A stretch of DNA of 64,000 bases from assembly GCA_951812925.1 (NCBI GenBank), contig OX638369.1:23403329-23467328 (forward strand), read 5' to 3'. This document shows positions 22,861 to 34,170 of the stretch, one piece after another. Numbering within the stretch: the first letter of the stretch is position 1; each line of letters starts with the position of its first letter. Position numbers and translations under genes: made by a program. Below the pieces are notes generated by a model. That model worked only from the letters and a program-made list of their open reading frames with translations. It was not told the origin of the DNA and ran no database searches. The DNA is from Calliopum simillimum. Lineage: Eukaryota > Arthropoda > Insecta > Diptera > Lauxaniidae.

Positions 22861-23078
22861 AAACCGTTATGTGGCTGTTGTGTGACTGTGTTGTGTTGAA
22901 TGTGGATTACGTGCATTTTATTGTTGGTGGATGCTGTATGTTTGCGTGTTATTGTTAGTGTGTGGTGTGGATTCTATTGTTGGTGACTGTTGTGTGTTGA
23001 GAGTTGTTGTTGTTAGTGTGTAGAATGTGTTTACTATTGTTGGTGAAATTATATTCTATGTGATGGATGTAGCTATAT
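22861..23078. repeat. GT/GTTG-rich simple-sequence tract
   Basis: TGTTGTGTGA, TTGTTGGTG and TTAGTGTGT words dominate. The same composition resumes beyond the foldback element at about 25440 (GGGTGTTGGTGATGC), which supports the view that the foldback was inserted into this tract. Confidence 0.6.
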
Positions 23079-23745
23079 GGAAGATCCATATCAAGGCAAC
23101 CAAAGAGTCAACCCTCACCATCTCCGAACTTAATGAAAGTTGGTATAGTTGTTGAGTATCATCAAACTAATACTCGTGCATAATTTTGGACTTCAAACCG
23201 AAGTGGTTCCCAAAATACGGGGTCGTAAAGTTCGAATAAAGTATCAAAAATCTGTTAAAGTGACTAACATAAAAAGGCTGTAACTTTTCAACCAATTAAC
23301 ATAAATCTAAAAAAGAAAAACAGATTCAAAGGTAATTGTATGGGCTTCAAAATGTTTAAAAAAATTTGTATTTTTGTCAAGGCCAAAGGTCATATTTTTA
23401 GCATCAAAATGTTCCAAATCGAATATCTCAAAAAACGACATTTTAAAATTTTTAAAAAAAATATATGTCAAAGACCAATTTATCATCTATACTTACTGTA
23501 AATTTGAAGTTGAAGCTCTTTCTGGTTTTGTAATTATAAATGAAATAAGATACAAATACTGAAAAAAATGTCTTTTTCAGCAACGCTAAAGCTGTGGAAT
23601 TTTTGAGTTCCAAGTAGAGGGCGTAAGCTATAAAAGCGTTTTTCTAGAAAATAAGCTTTTCTTCTTCAATGAAATCTTTTTCAGTTAAATATTTGAAAAT
23701 GCAGTTAATAAGATTTTGACTGCACCAATCAAACAACTGATGAGG
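23079..23745 (+). repeat. Left inverted arm of the foldback element
   Basis: Pairs with 24694-25434. On the minus strand it continues the decayed transposase-like frame from QLFDWC onward, with stops and a frame break. The 23374-23562 open frame is on the opposite strand and is not a gene. Confidence 0.85.
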
Positions 23746-24690
23746 TGTTGTTATTTGATTATCCAGCGGCCGTTGGATGCTTGCTGTTCGCGATTTTCTT
23801 TTAACTGTGCCTCCAAAGCCGTCTCTCGCACTTTTTCCATGGCTAGAAGCAAAGAAATGCTACTCGGCCGGACAGCCAGAATCTTTTTGATAAAATTTTT
23901 TTTATTTTTGAATTGTGCGGCGGAACCGTCAGAAAAATAAATAATTTTTTCTGGAACAGAACCAAATTTCTGTGTCAAAAATTGGAGTTAGGAAATAACG
24001 CCCAAGGAATTAACGCCAAAAAAAAAAACGAAATAACGCCCAAAAAATAATATGACGTAATAACGCCAAAATAAAAAACGAAATAACGCCCAAAAAATAT
24101 GAAATAACGCCCAAAAACAAAAACGAAATAACGCCCAAATTATTTTCAAATTTTTGGGCGTTATTTCGTTTTTTTTGGGCGTTATTTCGTTTTATTTTTA
24201 AAAAATGAAATAACGCCCAAAAACGAACAACGAAATAACGCCCAAATTATTTTCATACAAATAAATTTTGGGCGTTATTTCCAAAATGATTATCGCCCAA
24301 ATTTATACTAAAATAATTTGGGCGTTATTTCGTTTTTGTTTTTGGGCGTTGTTTCATATTTTTTGGGCGTTATTTCGTTTTTTATTTTGGGCGTTAGTTC
24401 CTTGGGCGTTATTTCCTAACGTCTCAAAAATTGTATCATATATTTATGGAATAAGGCAATCTGATATCACAATAAAATTTGTACTTTCCACTTTTTCATC
24501 TTTTTTATAGCACATAGGTTATAGGGTGTCCTGAGTGTTGTTCCAATGAAAATTTTGTATGCAGTCTTGAACCACAAATGAAACATTTTCTGAAAAATCG
24601 CATACGGCCAAAAATTCATTTTCACCAAGACATGATTTTTATCACTTAAAAAATTTGTTTGTTGCTTCGCAATGAAAGAATGTGGTAAAA
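23746..24690 (-). pseudogene. Decayed transposase-like gene, split by a nested insertion
   Basis: Minus-strand translation shows motif blocks in order, in shifting frames: FIAKQQTNFL (about 24675), CDFSENVSFVVQDCIQNFHW (about 24600-24545), FIVISDCLIP (about 24475), YFSDGSAAQFKNKKNF (23928-23881), HFFASSHGKS (about 23838), DGFGGTVKR (about 23805) and QITTPHQLFDWC (about 23750-23715). I recognise these blocks as a family found in many insects and hydra as uncharacterised, mobile-element-associated proteins. The Asp of the FSDG block may be a catalytic carboxylate, as in DDE-type enzymes, but that is inference. Breaks include an in-frame stop before HFFA, several frameshifts, and a 439-bp insertion at 23985-24423. 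It cannot make a working protein. Confidence 0.8.
23985..24423. mobile_element. Nested palindromic element with 10-bp target duplication
   Basis: The ends are GA(C)GTTAGGAAATAACGCCC and its reverse complement. Inside, the word GAAATAACGCCCAAA is repeated in one orientation on the left and in the opposite one on the right, with a shorter inverted set in the middle. The element is flanked by TCAAAAATTG at 23975-23984 and again at 24424-24433, a perfect 10-bp direct duplication. Terminal inverted repeats made of short tandem words plus a 9-10-bp duplication are the hallmarks of Foldback-like or Mutator-like non-autonomous elements. It has no coding capacity; the 24268-24510 open frame is repeat sequence. 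Confidence 0.85.
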
Positions 24691-24927
24691 GTTCCTCATC
24701 AGTTGTTTGATTGGTGCAGTCAAAATCTTATTAACTGCAATTTCAAATGTTTAACTAAAAAAGATTTCATCGAAGAAGAAAAGTTTCTAGAAAAACGCTT
24801 TTATAGCTTACGCCCTATACCTGTAACTCAAAGATTCCACAGCTTTAGCGTTGCTGAAAAAGAAACGCTTAAAGTCAAGGCATACTCAGCGTCTAAGGAA
24901 TTTTTTATTGAAAAAATCTGCAAATAA
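24682..24927 (+). pseudogene. C-terminal transposase-like fragment in the right arm
   Basis: An 81-codon frame carries PHQLFDWCSQNL near its start, then FLEKRFYSLRPIPVTQRFHS and a stop after EKICK. It is the same C-terminal part that the left arm encodes on the minus strand, here preserved in one frame and better than its partner. It starts exactly where the inverted arm starts, so it is a duplicated gene end without its own N-terminus, not an independent gene. Confidence 0.7.
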
Positions 24928-25434
24928 ATATTATTATTTTCAATATTTGTATCTTGTTTTATTTATAATTACAAAACCAGAAAGAGCTTCAACTTCAAAT
25001 TTACAGTAAGTATAGATGATAAATTGGTCTTTGACATATATTTTTTTTTAAAAATTTTAAAATGTCATTTTTTTAAAATATTCGATTTGGAACATTTTGA
25101 TGCTGAAAATATAACCTTTGGCCTTGAAAAAAATACAAATTTTTTTAAACATTTTGAAGCCCATACAATTACCTTTGAGTTTGTTTTTCTTTTTTAGATT
25201 TATGTTAATTGGTTGAAAAGTTACAGTCTTTTAATATTAGTCACTTAAACAGTTTTTTGATACTTTTTTTGAACTTAACGACCCCGTATTTTGGGAACCA
25301 CTTCGGTTTGGAATCCAAAATTTTGTACGAGTATTAGTTTGATGGTACTCAACAACTATACCAACTTTCATTAAGTTCAGAGATGGTAAGGGTTGAAAAT
25401 CAAAATTTTTTGGTTGATTTGATATGGATCTTCC
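24694..25434 (-). repeat. Right inverted arm of the foldback element
   Basis: Reverse complement of 23079-23745 with about 75 bp of extra sequence in its inner third. The outer end is GGATCTTCC at 25426-25434. Confidence 0.85.
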
Positions 25435-25574
25435 CTATGGGGTGTTGGTGATGCTATAATGTTACTGGATGGTGTGGCTGGGCCGTAGTCTTGTGGCCCA
25501 AAAATTCCTTAGGGGGAAAATTTTGGGCCTTCACAAAACTTACCTGAAAATAAACGTATGAATTTTTCACACAT

Positions 25575-26000
25575 TTTAGCGAAAAGGGGGCTTAAAGCCG
25601 GTTTATTTGCAAGAAAGAGTTGTTTTCATTAATTTTTTCTTTGTATTCCATTCAGGACAAGTTAACAAACAAAACACCTCAAAGAAAATTTTTAGCGCTA
25701 ATATTTCGGCGTTGATTTAATATAAATAAATAAAATATACAAAGAAAAAAGGCGCGTAAGCTTGGTTTATTTACAAAAAGGGATTGTTCCGACCGAATTT
25801 TCATATTTTCCGACCTTGGACAATCAATGAATAAAATCTCATCACAAAAATTTCTTTGTAAAATTTCGAGGGTTACTAAAACAACAAACATGCCTCGAAA
25901 AAAGGGAACTAAGCACAGTTTATTCGCAAGAAGGAGTAGTCAGCTTTTTAATTTTTATATTTTCCAACTCAGTAGTAGTAGTAAACAAACAAAACTTCAT
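25575..26000. repeat. Three diverged ~155-bp tandem units
   Basis: GGTTTATTTGCAAGAAAGAG, GGTTTATTTACAAAAAGGGA and AGTTTATTCGCAAGAAGGAG occur in units starting near 25581, 25745 and 25897. Each is preceded by a GAAAA.GG...TAAGC stretch. The 25827-26117 open frame runs through the third unit and is not supported as a gene. Confidence 0.6.
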
Positions 26001-26188
26001 CAAAAAAACTTCAGTAATTCTAAGTCGTTCGAGGTTGTCCCTATCTTTCCTGTCCAAAATTATAATATTTTATTTGAACAAATTTACGAATTTTGCACTC
26101 TGTGGGTTACAACTTAAAGGTTTTTTGAAATTCCAACAGCTTGGTCATTTTAGTGTTTAAGATAAGGTTCTCTCTGTTCAACTACCAG

Positions 26189-26404
26189 TCACCCAGAGAA
26201 AAAGAAATTTATCTACAGCCACATTTTGTATTCTTACAAGGTTCCAGTTTTGTAAAGCCAAACAACAAAACTATTCAAGGTACAACAGTGAAATTCTACT
26301 TTAAAGGCAGTATTGCCAACATCTACGTATTTGTTTCAAATAGCCGTCAAGGACATGCCTATCTCTCATATGACCCCAAATTGGAAATCACCTTAACTTC
26401 GTGA
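26189..26404 (+). CDS. Candidate terminal exon of an unidentified protein
   Basis: A good splice acceptor (TTCTCTCTGTTCAACTACCAG ending at 26188, here split as a pyrimidine-rich tract plus ACCAG) is followed in phase 0 by 71 codons and a TGA. The product begins SPREKEIYLQPHF, continues FLQGSSFVKPNNKTIQG and ends PKLEITLTS. It alternates hydrophobic residues as in beta-rich secreted domains. Codon use is balanced (GCC, ATC, TAC, CTC, ACC), unlike the A/T-biased frames elsewhere in the window. I do not recognise the family and see no earlier exon in the window, so this could be the last exon of a gene with long introns or an orphaned copy. Polyadenylation-like AAATAAAAT occurs near 26556. Confidence 0.45.
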   Translation, partial: SPREKEIYLQPHFVFLQGSSFVKPNNKTIQGTTVKFYFKGSIANIYVFVSNSRQGHAYLSYDPKLEITLTS

Positions 26405-29079
26405 CTATTTAGAGTATGTACAATAGTTATATTTGATATCTGAAATATAGTATAGTATAAAAATAATTAAAAAATTTTCGAAATCTTTTAATTAAACCCA
26501 AGAACTTGAGCCAGCTAAACAACATTTATAGATTTATACACAAAGGTCGCTAAAATAAAATCATTATTTTAGAAATTAGATAAGGATAAGTCAGTTGGAT
26601 ATAAAAAAATAATTTTTAAGTACTGAATTCAGCGTCTTTGCCCTGCATAGGGTCCATTGTACTGTAATACAGAGCACTCTTGCCTAGGCATCAAGAAAGA
26701 TTAATGTGCCTGTTGATTAAGATGGTCGATTGTTGGACTTTGCTATCTTAGATCAGCGTCTGAGTTTTTGACTGGATAGCATTTCTATTGTCTTTAAATT
26801 TGCAAAGCTCTTCTATCTAGAAATTTGTCCTTTTAGTGTGTTTAAGTATTTCTTCAGTAATTCAGTAATTTGTGAGTCAGCTTTTTTGATTTTTGTTTCG
26901 ATTTTTTATTTGTTTCGCTAACAACTTTAATGCCATTAACTCTTAACACAACATTGTTGCTGCACTTTTACTAATAAAACTGTTGTTGTTGTTCATCTAC
27001 TTTGACTAAAACTGATACTTTTCATACAGTTTATTTGTGTCTCCTTTTTTCCTTATCTGTCTGTCCCTTCTTTTGTCGCATTTTGCTGCTTTGCCAGCGT
27101 TAATGAAGCCACATTAATTACTGCAAAGCAGTGCATGCAACATGAAATTTTTGTTGTCATACTCGTATTAGATATTGTTGTTGTCATTGTATTAGTGTAT
27201 ACTTGTTATCCTTTCATATTGTTGTCATTTGTTTCGCTTGTGTTGTTGTTTTTTCTTTCTTATTGCTTTTGTTTAAATGCTGCTGTAGGAGAGTATAAAC
27301 AAAGTACATTTCATAATTTCATTGTTTCCGAAGTCTTCGAAGGAACAGTGGATGCGGAGTGTAAGAGGATGCAAGCAAAAAGGAGTTAATTATGATTAAG
27401 CTGTGTGCTAGATGATGGCTAAATTTGTCATCATTAAGAGACGCCATGTTGGACCATGTCGTGTACATAGTTTGTTTAGACTATTGGGGGAAAGTTATGG
27501 TCGCATGTATATACCTTCACGTAGTGGTTGTGTATGCGAAAGAAGATGAATAATATTGTTACATTGTTTGTAAGAAACTTGCTGTAATTCTGCTTGTAAA
27601 AGGTGTCCCGTAACTTACGAAAGATTTGAATTTACCGCCATGTGTGCAATAAAGTGTTGCTAACCAAACCAGAAAAATTTTTGACAGCTGATAGTCATAA
27701 GTAAGTAAAAAAGGAAAGGATATTTAATGCTCATCAACGAAATTTAGCAACATTTATATGCAAAATGGTCATGGAAAATGGTCGACGAATGCGTGCGTAT
27801 GTGTCAGCTAAGCCGTAGTGGTCATTTAGTCAAAATGCTATCTAGTTAATAATTTTCATCTTAATTTACTTTTGGTTCGTAAAAACAAATTTCACTGAAA
27901 AAGAAAAAACTGTGTTTTCTATTTAAGTTAAAATCTTGCGTGAATTATGGGACATCCTTTATTAAGTAATTAGTAAATTGTATTGAAAACTGTTTATTTA
28001 ATAATTAATAAAGAGAGTAATCAATGTTTTCAACAAGAAATTTTTTTTAGTGTCTAAATTGGAAGAGCGTTTGCTAAAAAAATTAAAAATTTATCAAATT
28101 TCTAAACTCTCTATAACCTTTTCTGACCTTTTGTTGCGAATGTGTGTTTTGCTGCGCATATTTTGCTGCTACATGCAGCTTCTGATTATTTTCAATGTGC
28201 TACCAATGCGTGTGTTCTACATTTATTGATTTTCATGTATATCGTTGTATTAGTGGCATTTTAACCGCTGGTTGTGTGCGCTAATCGCTAAATTTTATTA
28301 TATCTGAATCCAAAAACATTTGTGTTCGTGAATACATTCACATCACAGTCAATTGCATCTACATAGCGCTGCAGCATAACAACATCACATATAATAACGC
28401 AAAATAATTGTTGTAGCATTTACAAATACATAGATGCGTAAATACACATACACAATATCACATTTCTAATAGAAATCCCCCGCATTGATGCGTTTGTGAA
28501 AATTAGGGTAATTTGATTGAAACTAAATCGGATGCATTCAGCTAATGTGACGCTTCAGTTGATGTTAAACAATAGATACATAATAGTAGGAGTTGCTGTT
28601 GTTGCATCTAAAACAGATAGTATAAATAGTAAGCAGTAGTTAGTAGCAACATTGGAAATTAAAATTGCAAATTGGATATGCACACGTTAATTTAAAATTC
28701 TAGAAAAAATTTTAAATAAATAGAAACAACCAAAATATTTCGCGAAATTTTATGGAAGCCGAAATATTTATATTGACTAACTAAATTAGTATATCGGATA
28801 AATATGAATAGTTTAAAATTTCTTAAACTTCTCAGACATTTTCGGCCTCGCAATTTAGTGCAAAATTAAGTGAAAAATTTTGTGGTCTTAGATGGCTTGG
28901 TTTCAATCAAAAAATTAAAATAATCGTCTGGTCTCACGTCTGGTTTTTTTGAATGGAACAAAAAACGTGACAGAGAGTAGGATACGATTAAGAAGCTACG
29001 TAGAGAGCTTGAGACAAAATGCACAGGTTCAAACTCATCCTAAATAATATTTAAGTAGCTACACGTATTATATAGACAA
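26405..29079. other. Non-coding DNA, no feature recognised
   Basis: TTGTTGTTG-rich patches near 26980 and 27170-27260, otherwise ordinary AT-rich sequence. The 27135-27389 frame is a Val/Leu-rich product of the TTGTTG tract. Confidence 0.4.
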
Positions 29080-31335
29080 AAATATGTCAAAAAAATTGTT
29101 AAAAATGTGTCGCAAATTGTGTCGCCAAAAAATTTCGAAATATGTGTCACCAAAAAAGTGTCAAAAAATCTGTCACCAAAAAAGTGTCGGAAAATGTTCT
29201 CCAAAAAAAGTGTTGAAAATTTGTACCAAAAAAAAAAATGTCATCATAAAAAGTGTCAAAAATATGTCCCCAAAAAGTGTCGAAAATATGTCGCCAAAAA
29301 CGTGTCGAAAAATGTGCCATAAAAAAAAATGTATCACCAAAAAAACTACCGCCAAAAAAGTGTCGAAAAACCTCCGACAAAAAAAGTGCCAAAAAATTTC
29401 ACCAAAAAAGTGCCAAAAATATGTCCCCGTAAAAGTGTCGCCATAAAAGGGTGTTACAAAAGTGTCGTTGAAAATATCGAAAAAAGTGTAGTCAAAAAAA
29501 TGTTGCCTAAAAAATGTCAAAAAAGTGTCGAGAAATAAGTCGCCAAAAAAGTGTCGAAAAATGCGTCACTAAAAAAGTGTCGAAAATGACTCACCAAAAA
29601 AATGCTGCCAAAAAAGTGTTGAAAATTTTTTCCAAAAAAGTCACCAAAAAAAGTGTCAAAAACATGTCCCCGAAAAGTGTCGAAAAAAGTGTTGCCAAAA
29701 AGTGTCAAAAAAACGAGACCTCAAAAACGGATTTCGAAAAGTGTCGCCAAGAAGGTGTCGAAAAATGTGTCTCAAAAAAAAAAAAAAAGTGTCAACAAAT
29801 GTGTCACCAAAACCGTGTCGGAAAATGTGTCGCCAAAAAAGTTTTGAAAAAAATAAGTGTCGAAAATTTTTAGCAGAAAATGTCAACAAAAAAAAGTGTC
29901 AAAGAATATGTCCCCGAAAAAGTGTCACCAAAAGAGTCAAAAAAAGTTCCGTCAAAACAATGTGTTAAAAAAGTGTCGCCAAAAATGTTATAAAACGTGC
30001 CGCCAAAAATGTGTGACCAAAAAATGTATTGCCAACAAAGTGTCGAAAAATTTCCGGAAAAAAAATTTGTGAAAAACAAATTTGTACCAAAAAAAGTGTC
30101 AAAAAGTGTGAAAAAAAAAAAATTTTTTAAAAATATGTCCCCGAAAAAGTGTCGTCGAAAAAGTGTCGTCGAAAAAGTGTCGTCAAAAAAGAAAGTGTCG
30201 TGTCTCAAAAAAAAAAGAAAGTGTCGAAAAATGTGTCACCAAAACCGTGTCGGAAAATGTGTCGCCAAAAAGGTGTAAAAAAAAGGGTCGAAAATTTTTA
30301 GCAGAAAATGTCAACAAAAAAAGTGTCAAAAACATGTCCCCGAAAAGTGTCGAAAAAAGTGTTGCCAAAATGTGTCAAAAAAACTAGACCTCAAAAACGG
30401 ATGTCGAAAAGTGTCGCCAAGAAGGTGTCGAAAAATGTGTCTCAAAAAAAAAAAAGTGTCAAAAAATGTGTCACCAAAACCGTGTCGGAAAATGCGTCGC
30501 CAAAAAAGTGGTGAAAAAAATAAGTGTCGAAAATTTTTAGCAGAAAATGTCAACAAAACAAAGTGTCAAAGAATATGTCCCCGAAAAAGTGTCACCAAAA
30601 GAGTCAAAAAAAGTGCCGTCAAAACAATGTGTTAAAAAAGTGTCGCCAAAAATGTTATAAAACGTGCCGCCAAAAATGTCTGACCAAAAAATGTATCGCC
30701 AACAAAGTGTCGAAAAATTTCCGGAAAAAAAATTTGTGAAAAACAAATTTGTACCAAAAAAAGTGTCAAAAAATGTGAAAAAAAATTTTTTTAAAAATAT
30801 GTCCCCGAAAAAGTGTCGTCAAAAAGTGTCAAAAACGTGTAGTCAAAAAAATGTGTTTAAGAAAACGGATGTCGAAAAGTGTCGCCAAGAAGGTGTCGAA
30901 AAATGTGTCTCAAAAAAAAAGAAAGTGTCGAAAATGTGTCGCCAAAAAAGTGGTAAAAAAAAGGGTCGAAATTTTTAGCAGAAAATGTCAACAAAAAAAG
31001 TGTCAAAAAATATGTCTCCGAAAAAGTGTCACCAAAAGTGTCAAAAAAAGTGTCGTCAAAACAATGTGTTAAAAAAGTGTCGCCAAAAATGTCAAGAAAC
31101 GTGCCGTCAAAAATGTGTCACCAAAGAATGTATCGCCAACAAAGTGTCGAAAAATTTCCGCAAAAAAAAAAATGTGAAAAAAAATTTGTACGAAAAAAAG
31201 TGTCAAAAAATGTCAGAAAAAAAAAATTTTTAAAAATATGTCCCCGAAAAAGTGTCGTCAAAAAGTGTCAAAAACGTATTGTCAAAAAAATGTGATCAAA
31301 AAGTGTCGAAAAATGTGTCGCCAAAAAAAATTTAA
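29080..31335 (+). repeat. GTGTC minisatellite array, + orientation, with higher-order repeats
   Basis: About 2.25 kb of alternating GTGTCGCCAAAAAA (14 bp) and GTGTCGAAAAAT (12 bp) words with ACC, CCC and GTC variants. A higher-order structure is clear: the landmark AATTTTTAGCAGAAAATG occurs at 29865, 30293, 30532 and 30969 (steps 428, 239, 437), and AACGGAT.TCGAAAAGTGTC at about 29726, 30396 and 30864. The right half thus contains two or three copies of one large block. The unit has few stops in any + frame, which explains the overlapping Lys/Cys/Ser/Val-rich frames (for example 29084-29446). Its length is not a multiple of three, so no fixed protein repeat exists. The same family recurs inverted at 35600-37015. 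Confidence 0.9.
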
Positions 31336-33160
31336 AACTTTTTCAGAAATTCGTTAAAGTCAATTAAAACAGAAATGTGTTTGAAATTATCAAAAGATTT
31401 GATAAGAGCTCTGCTTTTAAACGCTAAGAGCGATTTAACAACATAAAACTAAAATGTAAAAATCATTCCATCGTTTTTAAAAATGTATAAGGTTGTAACA
31501 CAGAATCAGCAACGACAGAAAGACAAGCAAACAAACCGACAAGCAGCACGAATTGTGCTGTTAAATATCTAATGACTGCCGCACTCACTCAACACTTAGA
31601 CTTTTAGATTTAAGAAGACTGTAAATGACTAGCAAATAGATAAGAGGATGACATTTTGCAGTCATTCTTTACACATTTCATTTCTGCAATGTCGTCTTCG
31701 TTTTCTTCTTCCTTAGCGCAATGAAATCCTACATCAATTATTGATGCCAAAATTTAGAAAAAAGCTAAAAATTTTACTGATTTTGTAAACAAAAATTTAA
31801 AAAAGAAAATAAAAAAATTTATTTTCATATTTTTAAATATTTTTGCTCATAAAAATTTAAATTAATTTCATCCTTTTTTGTTCATAAATGGAGTATAAAG
31901 CCCCCATAGTGACTGACTACATAAATTTTTCATAATTTTGCAATTTACAGGTATATTTTGCTGCAGCGCGCTTTAACTATGGCGTCGAACAGAACTGACT
32001 TACTAAACTACAACTGCTACACATACATGCATACTTGCACTCATACATGTCTGTGCTAAAGTAATGCCTGGCTAAAAGTGACAAAACATATAAAGAAATG
32101 AAGAATAAAAATGTCTTTACAGCTGCAGCAGGATTTTTCTCAATGTTAACTACACTAATCCGGCAAGGATCAGCATTGGCTAAAAGCAGTAAGAAGCAGC
32201 ATTGAAGCTAAAAATTTAAGTTGACTTCTTCTAATGCTGCTGGTGCTGCTACAGGAAATGTTGATAGTGACATTTGAAAAAAATAAAACATAAAAAAATC
32301 GTGTGCAAAATCAGTGTGTTGTAGCATGCGAGATACGAGTAGCATGCAATTGAAGTAGAGAGATGATGACACATTGACGACATCAAAAAAGGTGAAGTTG
32401 AACGTTGACAGTTTAAAGGTGATAACATTTGCTGCTTCCGCTGATTTTCACATATCTTTGAAATGTAAATGATAAAATAAAAAAGTGATGCCAAAGAAAT
32501 AGCATAAAATGAGGGCAATTTCAGTAACAGCGAAATATCTCGTATCAACAAAAACAATTTTAGGTGTATTTTTTGTCAAATCACAACAATGGTAAGTGAC
32601 GTCTCAGAAACTACTTGAAGCAGATGTATGAGGTTTAATATTGAAGTAAAAGAAACCGGAATAAAAACAATTACTAGAAAAGTGGAAGAAAATTATCATG
32701 TCTGCCATTTTTTCGGTTAATTTTGAGACAAAAAAAGATATGGATATAACTCAGTGTGGATTTTAAAAGAAAAGACTACTTTTTCAACAAACCGTGATGT
32801 GTCCCCTACATTTACTTTTCTTAGCTTAGAATCCCTTTTGTATTGATTTTAAACTTTTTTGGAATTAGATTCCGATTTTTTTCCAGAAAAGGTAAGAAAT
32901 TTATTACAGAAAAGTATAAAATTTATTCCAAAATATTTTACAATTAATAATTTTTTTGGCTTTGTTCTAAAAAAATACTTTTTGGTTTTAACATTAAACT
33001 AAAATTTTTACTGTGTGTGCATTAATTTTCTCCCAAATTACTTGGCTATTGATGAAAAACAACTTTTTTTTTTGATTAAAAATATTATCAACAAAAAGGT
33101 CACTAACATTCTTATTAAATTAAAAAAAAATAAATAAAAAATAATAACTAAATTATCCAT
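31336..33160. other. Non-coding DNA, no feature recognised
   Basis: AT-rich, with scattered GCTGCTGGTGCTGCT near 32237. The minus-strand frame at 32249-32557 is without recognisable domains. Confidence 0.4.
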
Positions 33161-33164
33161 TTAT

Positions 33165-34170
33165 GCATTACATTTTCACTAGTTTTTTGGCAAATATTCC
33201 CCATGCTTTTCCTTCTTACCAGTCTTGGGACAATTTGCTTTCTATTTACTACCTTTTCAGCAGTCTAGAGACAATTGTCTTTTTATGCATTATCTTATCA
33301 CCAATTAAGGAACAACCATTCTCCACTTCCTTACCTTTTGATTAGTCTAGGGACAACTGACACTCTATGTACTACCTTTTTATCACTAGAGAGACAACAG
33401 ACCCTATATGCACTACCATTTCACCAGTCGAGCGACAGTTGTCTATTTATGGATTATCTTTTCACCAATTAAGGAATTAAGGAATCCATTCTCCAATGGA
33501 TTACCTTTCGAACAGCTTAGTGGCAATTGGATCTCTATGCATTACTTTTTTACCACTAAAGAGACAACTGACCATACATGCATTACTTTTTCATCAGTCT
33601 AGGGACAATTATTTCTTTATGCATTATCTTATCACAAGTTTAGGAACAATTATAATCCTATGCTTTACCTTTTGACCAGTTTAGTGACCCTCTATGCATT
33701 ACCTTTTCACCAGTTTGGCGACATTTGTCAATTAATGCATTAACTTCACCATTTTAGGAATAGTAAATCTCCTATTGCTTACGTTTTGATCAGTCTAGGG
33801 ACAATTGACAATCTATGCATTACCTACCTTTTAACTACTAGAGAGACAACTGACCCTCTATGCATTACTATTTCACCAGTCGAGTGACAATTGTTTATTC
33901 ATGCATTATCTTTTTATCAGTTCAGGAACAATTATCCCCTTTGACTAACTCTTTGATCAGTTTAGGTATAATTGGATCTCTATGCATTATTTTTTAACCA
34001 CTAAAGAGAAAACTGACCCTTTATGCTTTACTATTTCACCAGTCTCGAGACAGTTGTTTACTTATGGGTTATTTTTTCACTAGTTTAGGAACAAATATTC
34101 CCCTATGAATACTTTTTTACCAGTCTAGGGACAATAATCCCTCTACGTATTATCTTTTCAACACTTTTGC
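33165..34170. repeat. ~41-bp satellite organised as 165-bp tetramers
   Basis: About 24 units of the form GACAATTG...TATGCATTACCTTTTCACCAGTCTAG. Four subtypes alternate. The subtype starting GACAATTGTCT..TTATGCATTATC lies at 33270, 33434, 33604, 33720, 33886 and 34049, giving steps of 164, 170, 116, 166 and 163 bp. The 116-bp step is one tetramer that has lost one monomer. Short frames in the region (33163-33602) are translations of the satellite. Confidence 0.85.

Larger units (their letters stand above)
23079..25434. mobile_element. Foldback-type element with arms of about 0.67 and 0.74 kb
   Basis: Positions 23079-23745 and 24694-25434 are long inverted copies of each other. They begin GGAAGATCCATATCAA and run inward to CTGATGAGG / CCTCATCAG, with scattered substitutions and indels (the left arm lacks a block near AAGAAACGCTTAAAGTCAAG). 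Each arm contains the 3' part of a transposase-like gene, so the right arm is an inverted duplicate of the gene's end. A flanking CTAT on both sides may be part of a target duplication, but this is weak. The 0.95-kb centre holds the rest of the decayed gene and a second nested palindromic element. Confidence 0.85.

Noticed and set aside
29084..31295. Many overlapping Lys/Cys/Ser/Val-rich frames on + and Phe-rich frames on minus
   Set aside because: The GTGTC minisatellite has few stops, and its ~26-bp period shifts frame continually, so no conserved protein repeat can exist.
29080..34170. Regularly spaced repeats considered as a CRISPR array
   Set aside because: Units are directly adjacent and degenerate with no unique spacers, and the window is clearly eukaryotic.
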